Shown here one piece after another: positions 1-8,367 of a DNA stretch of 16,942 nt. The stretch comes from Gymnopilus junonius. Taxonomy: Eukaryota; Basidiomycota; Agaricomycetes; Agaricales; Galerinaceae. The notes beneath the pieces were generated by a model, which ran no database searches, had not been told where the DNA came from, and saw nothing but the letters and a program-made list of their open reading frames with translations. The position numbers and the translations under genes are program-made. Each line of letters opens with the position of its first letter. The first letter of the stretch is position 1. The DNA lies in assembly GCA_015501075.1 (NCBI GenBank), contig JADNYJ010000652.1, forward strand, positions 1 to 16,942, in the 5' to 3' direction.

Positions 1-479
1 CCATCTTGGAAAAAGAAGCGATGTATACGCAAGCATTTATTTGCTCAGACTTTACATACCGTATCATATCTAAAAGTACACAGTATAAGCTTCTTCGATG
101 AACCCAAAAAGAACTGCAACCAAGGAAGAAGTATTATAGGAGTGATAGAATATGTTCGATGTGACAAAGCGTTGACAGTGCCCGGTGATAGATGGCAAAG
201 TACTTACGCCAGCGAATGAAATCAGTAAGCAGCGGTGAGACGATGCGCTTTTGGGATAGAGTATGGCAAGCGAAAGACAGAGAGCCTAGGATTTCACAGA
301 ATAATGTCATCCGATTTAAGTTGGTGCCGGCTTGAGCGTTGAAAATTGCCTCGGCAAGGTCTCCTGGAGATAAATCGCGCCAACCCTTTCGAAACGTGAG
401 CATAACAGTAGAGCCGTTGTAAACGCCGCAGAAAACACGGGCCACAAACAGGGCCAGAGTCGCCAAGTACTGTTAAATT
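1..479. other. 3' flank of the GRGG-repeat gene, no supportable gene
   Basis: This stretch lies downstream of the stop codon of the 480-2661 gene. One open frame on the minus strand (466 down to 134, about 110 codons) starts only at a TTG, has a stop just upstream, and shows no family motif. I tested joining it by splicing to the upstream gene: the only frame-compatible intron would be about 24 bases, too short. It probably holds the 3' UTR and spacer. Confidence 0.5.
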
Positions 480-2661
480 TCAACGCAGCGTACGCAGGGA
501 CTTGATAACATGCTGCAAATCGCCATTCCATTCTCCCGTCCACACCGGCGGTTTCTCTGGTACATGGTGAGTAAGAGTGAATACGACCTCTTCATCGTCA
601 GTGGACGGAGGAATCATCCAATTCGAATTAAGGGCTGGACTGTCACTGCGAGCAGTCAGCAAGGACGCTGATGCGGAATGCTTGTGGGACGCGATGGCGC
701 TGCGGCGGGATAAAGGAGTGTAAGACAATGAGCGAGACAGGGTGGGAGATGGGACATAAGGAGTGTCATCTTCTTGCTCCGGTTCAACTGGAGTTTGAAG
801 TTCTGAACTTTCTGGACTTTTTAGAGCTGGACCGTAAGCTGGTGATGGTGGTGCAAACATGATTGGAGAATCTGGGGAACGGCTGAAACCAGACTCTGCA
901 CGAGAGTCACTTCGGCTTCCCCATTGCTCAGAAAAGTCGTCTTCCATGCGAAATCGAGGCAGATCATCAGTGATAGTGGACATAGAGTGTTCTGACGCGA
1001 CAGAATCGCGTCTGCGGCTGGAGGGTCGAGTAAATAAAGAACTCAGACTCGCTACAGACAGACTTGATCGCCGAGTAACTTTGGCACTCTTGTCGCGTTT
1101 TCCGACAGGAGAGTCCAATGGTAGCTTGGACGGATAATCTCCTTGCAACGGTCGGCCGCCATTGAGGGCGTCAAAAACGTCAGGCGGCATGTCACCAAGT
1201 GTGCGTGTCAATTTGTTCAGGCTCTTCTGACGGTGGTCAACATTTTTGGGGTCTAGAACCTCGTCGTCATTGATATCACTATCTTCGTCAGCTTCGCCAA
1301 CAGCTGCCACAGTCGTTGACGATGTAGTCTGTGAGGCAGGAAAAGTGAAAGAGGACAGGGACGGGTCGGACAACGAACGTGCACGAGGATTTGGATTTGG
1401 ATTTGGGTAGGCACTGGAGACCGAGTTCGTTGGAGAAAACGGAGATACGTATGCTGGATGGTCCGATTCACCAGCAAAGTGTATCGTACTGATTGCCGAC
1501 AAGGACCCGCCTGAAATCCTCCAGGAACTGTTAGGCGGTATAGGATGGATGGCGCGGCGCTCGGGAGCCTTCCCTTTCACCTTCAAAGACTTCACCGAAC
1601 GCTTGCTCCATATCGTAGGCAGAGCTGGAGGGCTTTTCAACGGCTTCTGACGAGATCCTAAACCACCGCGACCAATTGGTCGAACTAAAGGCTTATCACG
1701 GCCAGCCTGTTCGGTTTGCAGGGCATCTCTGCTGGGAAGTGAGGATACCTCTAAATGTTTCGGACGCGAGCCCAAACCACCACGTCCAATCGGTCGAATA
1801 ACTGAAAGACTATCTTGACGAAGGCGTGCCGGATCCAGGTTTTCAGGTGTTGGTGTAACCAGACGCAGCCGGGAACCCGACCCTCCGCGGCCAACGACGC
1901 GTAAAGTTGACGTGCTTGACGAACTCGACGTACTTCCCTGGGAAATATTACTAGACGACGCTAAAGATTCTGATCCGTGGGAGGTGGAGGAAGGTGGGGG
2001 AGCAGCAGAATAGTCGTTGACAATCGGGGTAGAATTAATGATATTGATGGCCTGCGACGTTTGCTGCGCTGTGGCGTCGAGGGAAGAGTCGAACATTCCG
2101 ACGACAGGATGGCTGCCCGTACTGGGCAGTGTCCTGGCCGAATCGACTGAGTACTGAGACCTCGACTCCGATGATGATCTTGAGGAATGAGCTATACAAC
2201 TATAAGAATAATAATTAACAAGAGAGAATTGCAATTGACTTACATGTCGTCATAGATACGTCAGTGAAATTGTTCAACAACGGTGAAGCTGGCACATTCC
2301 GCGTGGACTGGAGAGAAAAACCATTTGGATGCGAGCTTGCAGGATAGGCATACATGCCGTTGAGGATCGAAGAAACTGCCTGTGTAGATGGGGTTTTCGA
2401 AGGCTTCAACTTCGACTTTGACTTTTTCTGGCCAACTTGAACAAGAGAAGACGACGGTGAAGAAGAGGTAGTCGATGTCTCTCCTGAAGACGCAATAGAA
2501 GAACGACCAGCAGAAAGTGCCGACGAAGGCCCAGCACGCGAGGTATCGAGTGATATGGATTTAGCAAAGACCCTGGACAACTTCTTGGTTGGACTGAATA
2601 AAGGGCTATGGCGGTCATCTTTTGCGGTCGCTTCACGTAAGGCGGTGGAATGATTGGTCAT
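480..2661 (-). CDS. Serine-rich, probably disordered protein with three GRGGxGSR repeats
   Basis: Two exons, 2661-2244 and 2191-480, separated by a 52-base intron (GTAAGT donor, TAG acceptor). The nearer TAG acceptor breaks the frame, so the second one was chosen. The product is 709 residues. The start ATG at 2661 has a good context (GCGACC before ATG). The protein is rich in Ser, Thr and Pro, with long Ser runs, and has no signal peptide or membrane span that I can see. Three copies of a G-R-G-G-x-G-S-R motif sit near residues 240, 275 and 313, two of them as RPIGRGGLGSR. Further on are an Asn-Pro run, an acidic patch (near 445), a basic segment KLTRTLGDMPPDVFDALN that looks conserved, and a C-terminal WTGEWNGDLQHVIKSLRTLR ending in TGA. 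Known: fungal DUF3602/Par32 proteins repeat GRGGAGN. Inference: this may be a divergent relative, but the GSR ending differs. No enzymatic function is visible. Confidence 0.72.
1650..1892 (-). repeat. Three coding copies of the GRGGxGSR motif
   Basis: Three copies lie within exon 2 of the gene at 480-2661, spaced 35 and 38 codons apart. The first reads VVGRGGSGSR. The second and third share RPIGRGGLGSR exactly. The linkers between them do not resemble one another, so this is a repeated short linear motif rather than a duplicated domain. Confidence 0.75.
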
Positions 2662-5187
2662 GGTCGCCGCCCAGGAATGAGTGAGGGCTCAACGTAGTGC
2701 GAAAAAGGCCGCAAATACCAAGGAAGAGTAGCAAAGAAGTATTCTCCAAGGATAAACGGTGGGAAGACATGGACTGCATCGGTTATCAGTTTTCTTCCAG
2801 TTACCAGGGATGGGACCTTTCTCCCCATCATGTTGCAGATCTGATCACAGGTACCATGCATGCCTGCTCCGCTGGTTAACCGGTCCATTGATTTGTTCAC
2901 TCCCTCAATAAATTGATACACTGAGCTTCGTCAGTTCATGAGTACACACTTCTTGGCAACTGTGATATAGGTATTCATACCTATTCATACCTCTGACCAG
3001 GATAACTCGAAGTAACCATTGCAGCATCGTTTGACATCTAGCTGTGTGAAACACGAGACCACCCCTCTCCGGACTTTTGTTCTCGGCTAGGAGGGTCGAA
3101 AAGAGTGAGACTCCGAAGAAATTAATTTTCTTCGCTATCTGCAAATCATGAGAAGCTTGATGGAACAATATGAGGCTGAACCGGAGGTGCCTTAATAGGT
3201 CGCGAAAGGGAAAGGGGTCTCCGAAATTATTTTGTTTGGCAAGCACAGAGTGTACCAAATACAAATCGGCCCGCACAAAATTCGCTCTGAAATACTTGGC
3301 TTGAATGCTGACCGCTGGCATTAATTGACTCCAACACAGAAGACGACTTCTTGGGCGAATTTCCCTGCTTATGGCCAACGAGTTCACCGTGCTACCCAGA
3401 GTCTTTGATGGCTGCCGAATGGACGCCCTGAAAATAGCTCTTCATTTTGATTATCATACATAACATGCAGAACAGACCACATGCAAAAGAAATCCTTCTG
3501 CCAGCCCGGTCCAAATAATCAATGCATACCCTCTCAAGGCTATCTCGTATCCACGTTCTATATACAACACAATCGGCTGCAAACTTGCGCTGATGATTCC
3601 ACATAGTGATATCTTTGTCTGCTCAACTATTCACTCTAAGCTCGCCTGTTCGAATTAGTCGCATTTTACTCGGCCCTCGCGATTTTGCAACTACTAGTTC
3701 TATACTGGTATTTCGATATCGTTCAAGAAGTGGATGCTTTACTCGCTCGATAACTAGCTCGAGGTTTGTATTCCAAATGAGGAGGTACCTCAGATGCATT
3801 CAATCATCAGGTTCGTGGTGGAATTATCAACTTCAGTTGGGACCGTTATTCATAGCTTATAGTCTTTGCAGAGGTGTAAATGCTATCTTCATACATCCAA
3901 ACTATTCCTCGGAGTAATTGTAGAGGACGAAAGGATAACGTCAATTAGCCGCAACTTACCTCTGCAGGCGGAGCATTTTACAGATTTCGGATTTCCACGT
4001 CATCAAGAACAACTCAGGCCAGCCAACCAGGCTCCTCCAATGCTTCCAGATGTATCCTATGAACTCTGCTATTGATCATCAACTAGAAATATTCGCACTA
4101 TTTTGTTGATCATTTGCTGGAGTTCTTCTGGATTTACCAGGCGGGAAATTCCTACCCTACTGATCAAAGCTCGTATCTCCGTCAGGCTTCAGCTACTCGG
4201 ACTTTAAGAGAGCAAAGGATTACGACCTTCGTTGGAGATCATCAAGCCACAATTGCCAATTGTACGTACGCCATTCAAAGAACCGACATGCAAACTTCAA
4301 AGTTCGGATATGCAGTGGCATTTTAATTATGCCCTATGATTTGATGCGTGCCCTTGCATAACCACTCTATTTGCGTGTGGCTTGGCTTGATCCGCCACAC
4401 CAGCCACGTCTTTGACTGGAGGCGTTGAAAGAGTCCATTTTTGTCGGCTTAGTCGGCTCAAACGCGGTTTGAAGGGGATGATGAAACTGCTTCATCGCTA
4501 TCAATATACGACTGGCAGCTTGCATTTCAAAATTTGAGATGTCAGCAGTTGGTCAGGGCGCCAGCGGTGAAGGCGCCAATTTAGTCTGAGTAACCATGCT
4601 TGTTTAATTTGGTTGTCGCATGCCCAACGCCTGTCATCAAATTATTTTTTCCACGCAAAAGCTAACATGTCCTGGAGTCCTTGGTACCCTCACTGAAGCG
4701 AGAAGGTGCAAGTTAAAATATTTCATCATCTAATACTTCGGATAGAATACAGAGTAAAAATTTCACTGTAATAAAATGATTTTCTCAGATTTTTAGTTAC
4801 GCGCGACATCTACCTTACTCTGGTCTTGCTCGTCTCAACTCATGCAGCGCTGAAAACTGTATAATTGCGATTATCTCTAGTCTACAATTATTTTTACTCA
4901 AAATATGTAGCAGTCGGCGTCGCTAGCATGCCCTTGGCAGATGCATGGTCTTCGATGCTCACGACCGCAAAAAACCTCACTCAAATGCAGGAAAGATTTT
5001 TAATTATTGCGAAGCCCGTGCTGAAAGAAGGACATGGCAAAAAAAGGCCATCACACCAAGCAAGATGGTATTAACTTTTCAACCGATATGGTATATGTCT
5101 AGATGTGCCCCAAAAAAGCGGCCAGAAGTCTAATATCTAACAATAAAACTCAATATACCTTGAAGAGAAAAGGGAAAAACACTGTCA
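2662..5187. other. Long gene-poor spacer (about 2.5 kb)
   Basis: This stretch separates the promoter side of the GRGG-repeat gene from the 3' end of the thioesterase gene. Open frames are short (at most about 160 codons, minus strand 3387-2905), overlap in several frames, and show no domain motif or codon pattern like the neighbouring genes. I found no reverse transcriptase, integrase or transposase motif, no terminal repeats and no RNA gene. The first few hundred bases upstream of 2661 should contain the promoter and 5' UTR of that gene. The rest is unexplained. Confidence 0.5.
2972..2991. repeat. Tandem 10-bp repeat (TATTCATACC x2)
   Basis: The decamer TATTCATACC occurs twice back to back in the gene-poor spacer. 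With the preceding AGG it also forms a small inverted repeat (AGGTAT/ATACCT with a 2-base centre). It lies about 310 bases upstream of the start at 2661. No function can be assigned. Confidence 0.55.
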
Positions 5188-6201
5188 TCATCGATGCTTG
5201 TGGCTGGGGTTCAAATCCTGGCCGTCGGCTAATAACACGGGCTCTTCGTGTTCTTTGCTTGCTGGAGGTTCGCCCATTGCTTTCCTTAGCTGCGCAGAAT
5301 GCAGAACCTTGGCGTATCGCGGTTGGACGAAAGTCGCCGTAGCTTGGACGAGAACAGTTCCCTGTAAGTCCTCTACACTGCCAGATACGTTCACCTTCCG
5401 ACCTTTTGCCTCATCGACGCGCGTCTTGATAACCACGAACTATCGCATGTGGTGTCAATACAGGTTTATACAGTGCCGGGAAAAAGCGAGGAAAAAGTTA
5501 CCTGATCGGCCATAGTTGGGGCCCGATAATTCAATGTAAGTTGAGCGGTGACTCCAACCTTCTCAGGCAAGTTACTTATAGCCTGCAAGCAAGGGAAAAA
5601 ATGTTAGTTCATATGCATAGATTTTTACCTGAACCATATGAATGCTCACCGTCCTTGCAAGAGTCTCATCCAGAAGCGTGGCCAGAAGCCCACCATGAAT
5701 GATCCCATCGTGACCGCATAACCCTCTCCCGACGTGCAGGAAAACAATGCTTTCCGATTCGTCGTTCTTAGCCCGGACCAAAGGCAGCAAAGCAAGCTTT
5801 CCCGGTCCTCTGAGCGCACCAGCCGTCAGGTTATTGACTCGCCTTTCCTCCGGAAAAGTCTGATAAGGTCGCACCTCGTACCAGCCTTTCGCATCTGATC
5901 GTTGCCGCAATTGATTTAGCAGAGGCAACGCCTGAAGTTCTTCTTCCAGTCCATCAATGTAAGCTCGTGACTCCGGTGAATCAGGTTCTGCTGGAGGTCC
6001 AGGAGCAGGTCGAGGGAAGAGAACGGATAAGGGTGGTGGTGGGTATATGGCTCCTAGGGTGCCTGCAACCAAGGATGCAACAGTCACGGCTGCCAGGGTC
6101 CCCAGAGTCCGTCGGCCTCGAGGTGGTGGTGTTGTCGAAAACGCCCGTGAACGCGAGGTAACGGCAGTGCGCTGCAGTAACCTTGTCAGATTTGAAGCCA
6201 T
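5188..6201 (-). CDS. Mitochondrial-type hotdog (4HBT) thioesterase family protein
   Basis: Three exons, 6201-5629, 5582-5502 and 5439-5188, with introns of 46 and 62 bases, both joined in phase 0. The product is 301 residues. The start is the first in-frame ATG; the frame is open further upstream but has no other ATG. Residues 1-30 are Arg/Ser/Thr-rich with no acidic residue, like a mitochondrial presequence. About 33-52 (TLAAVTVASLVAGTLGAIY) is a likely single membrane segment, followed by a Pro-rich stretch. The hotdog domain covers about 150-270 and has the family signature HDGIIHGGLLATLLDE (HGG near 169-171, acidic pair at 178-179) and a later QLTLNYRAP strand. Known: this arrangement matches fungal THEM4/Fmp10-like acyl-CoA thioesterases, which hydrolyse acyl-CoA thioesters. 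The substrate is not deducible, and location in the mitochondrial inner membrane is inference. The frame is intact throughout. Confidence 0.88.
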
Positions 6202-6506
6202 AGCCTTGTATTTTGTTGACTCTTTCAAGTCCCAGTGCCAGAAACCCAAGAGAAAGTTATGGATGCGGTCCAAGTCATTGCGTTCAACGATGGCGACAAT
6301 GAGAAGCCGGTGGCGGTGCTAATGTCGGGAGAAACATGAACAGGGCCGGTTCTAACTATTGCCGGACATCATCGAGGCCCCTTATAGGCTTATATGGGGC
6401 AATATATTACATTGCAAGATGGTACGACACGAAGTGGCATTGGATTGTGGAAATTATTAACAACAGCGCACATCTCACGTCGTCTCATTTCAGGCCGGAA
6501 TATTCA
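6202..6506 (-). promoter_or_regulatory. Thioesterase promoter/leader with TATA-like sites and two short uORFs
   Basis: This 305-base gap lies between the thioesterase ATG (6201) and the 3' end of the SDR pseudogene (6507). On the minus strand there are two TATAAG sites (6394-6389 and 6386-6381). Downstream of them are two small ATG-initiated frames, each of 17 codons plus stop: 6337-6284 and 6278-6225. If transcription starts just below the TATAAG sites, both would sit in the 5' leader. The transcription start is not known. Confidence 0.4.
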
Positions 6507-7983
6507 TCACCAACCTCTCTTGGCAAATTCTTCCAAAGTGTCTCTCGTGGTTTCGAGCTTGGTGTGATATTTGATACCTAGGATCCTTTCTTCCTTCGTC
6601 TTGTTGTAAGTAACATGGTAAACCTTGCCTCCTGGACTCTCAGTAATCTCAGGAAGACCACGGGGCAATTTGTGAGAAGGCAAGGGTGAGGGAGATAAGC
6701 TAGTAGCGGCATCAACTATAGCAATCCAAGAAAAGACGTCATAAACACGATGCAAATCAAGGATACAGGAATGGAACTTACGCCACTCTTGCCAACTAAA
6801 GCCACCTGCCGAAATGATGATTCGTTCCCACCTGCCTCGGACTTTTCAAGGGCCAGGATGTGACCGAGAGCGACATCTCGTACATCAGCCCATGAATTGG
6901 TATACGCCAGGTGTTCTTTGGGCTTAGGACTTTCGTCTACAACAGTCTGGTACCAGAACAAGACCGATGTGTTCAGTGACGAAGGTGAGCTGACATCATG
7001 GATTGGAGGCTACAAGTAATCAGAAATAAAAGAGCCTCAGAAAGTGTATTTCTTATGCAAGGATCGCAAAGCGCACCCCGAAAATCTGTACAGACGATGA
7101 TTTCAGTATGAAGGAAGCCGGGAAACAGAGGCACTTACAAATGGTGGATTGATAACTGAGACATTCCATTTGATCTCTCCTTTGTGTTTACTGTAATAAT
7201 CCCATGCGCATTGTAAAAGAGAGGACCATTAGTGCTCCGAATATTCAAGATTGGGCATAACCTCATAAGAAGATACCTTTTTCTGCTAAAGTCTTCGAAG
7301 CACGATATACCCTTGCAGTAGTACCATCCTTAGCTCCTAATTCTTCAACCTCCTTGACGACGGAGTCCGCCCAATCTTTCTCGCTGAATTCTTTTGGCTC
7401 AGGGAGAATTACCGTGATTGCAGCGGCTGAGGAGGTGATTACAATGCGCTTCACTTGATGCCTGATGATCATGTTCATTAAATTATCATGATAAAAAATA
7501 GGGTGTACATACCCTTCTTTTCGAGCACTTTCGAGTATTCCTACTGTTCCCTACACTGCATGTTCAATGAGATCTTGGACGAGTGAGTTTTTTGTTTAAT
7601 ATATCAAGGTAACCTTAGACCACCTTCCGGTTTCTCTGCCTGAGGAACGAACGGCGATGCAGAGTGTATAATTCCGTCCACACCTTTTACAGCTTCATCA
7701 AATGCACCTTCCTAGAGATATATAAAACTTGCTAAGTTCTCGTCGAGATGATTATGAATGACACTCACCTTCGTAATATCTTCCACAATCACTAGTTCGA
7801 GCTTGTCGTTATACCCGCGTGCATCGAAATAATTCTTGGCATATTTGCCCTTGGACTCCGATCGGACTGTACCACGCACAGTATAGCCGCGTACCATTCC
7901 AGAAGCAGACGCACTATCCATATTGCGAGGAATCCATTGACTCCAGAAACGAGTAGCTTGGCGCCTTTCGATACTGCCGGCAT
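6507..7983 (-). pseudogene. Decayed NAD(P)-dependent ketoreductase/dihydroflavonol reductase-like SDR
   Basis: This is the downstream copy of the SDR pair. Exons by homology to the intact copy: 7983-7769, 7711-7624, 7573-7513, 7461-7277, about 7209-7139, 7085-7077, 7009-6782, 6715-6507. The N-terminal Rossmann motif (KLLVSGVNGFLAIWIVRLLLE) and the catalytic YRASK motif remain. Lesions: a 5-base insertion TGGTA at 7896-7892, between the codons for LLLE and GYTVRG, shifts the frame. An in-frame TAG stands at 7553-7551, inside DLIEHAV*GTVGILESARK. The acceptor AG of intron 4 near 7211 is absent (CAATGC where the intact copy has CAG), and no alternative AG there keeps the frame. One G is missing near 6823-6830, before the codons for RII-SAG. 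It also lacks one intron found in its sister. No full-length reductase can be made. The ATG and a TATA-like site are still present. Confidence 0.88.
7077..7085 (-). other. 9-base microexon in the SDR pseudogene (codes IFG)
   Basis: ATT TTC GGG lies between an acceptor CAG (ending 7086) and a donor GTGCGC (from 7076). It supplies the three residues between NPPF and PPIH that the family requires. The intact sister has a 9-base exon at the matching place. Confidence 0.75.
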
Positions 7984-8367
7984 TCCGTAAGAGTACGCAA
8001 GGTGCTTTAAGAATGACTCGCCAGACAATTCCAAGGCACATTATATACCACTCACCCATCAACCATGAGGTGATTTGGACTGAGCCCCTGAGCCCTAATG
8101 CCTTCAGATATTGAATGTGTCTTTCGACTACGTCATTCAATTCCACAAAACGGGCCCGATGATGTGCTGCCAGGCGTACGCGTCAATTGCGGCTGCTTAA
8201 CAAATACAATTATTCTACAGTGCATACATATTGATCAATCTATGGAATCAAGCTCATTACTACTGGCCAGCGGACCACGTGGTAGTCAAATCGGCAAAGT
8301 CGGCTATGAAAAAGGTGCATATGTAACTTAACAGAGTCGGCGGGGAAGTGTTGGCTATAACGTTTCG
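7984..8367. promoter_or_regulatory. Spacer between the two SDR copies
   Basis: This contains the 3' end of the upstream gene and the former promoter of the pseudogene. A TATATAA element on the minus strand at 8047-8041 lies about 58 bases above the pseudogene ATG. Short open frames here are not supported by any motif. Confidence 0.4.
8041..8047 (-). promoter_or_regulatory. TATA-like element of the SDR pseudogene
   Basis: TATATAA is read on the minus strand about 58 bases upstream of the ATG at 7983. The position resembles that of the TATA element of the intact sister, which suggests the duplication included the core promoter. Confidence 0.45.

Noticed and set aside
134..466. 110-codon open frame on the minus strand
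   Set aside because: It starts at TTG, has no family motif, and cannot be spliced in frame to the upstream gene with an intron of workable length.
859..1137. Plus-strand open frame of 92 codons
   Set aside because: It is the antisense shadow of the GRGG-repeat protein exon.
2905..3387. 160-codon open frame on the minus strand
   Set aside because: No domain motif, no neighbouring exon or plausible extension, and a composition like random translation.
3606..4326. Three chained plus-strand open frames of 70-103 codons as a possible spliced gene
   Set aside because: Joining them by GT...AG introns gave no product with recognisable features; the amino-acid mix looks random.
5208..5218. tRNA B-box-like string GGTTCAAATCC
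   Set aside because: The T-stem around it does not pair beyond two or three bases, no A-box lies at the right distance, and it lies inside the last coding exon of the thioesterase.
7210..7276. Alternative acceptor rescuing intron 4 of the SDR pseudogene
   Set aside because: Both other AGs in the interval lead to early stops or the wrong frame for the next exon.
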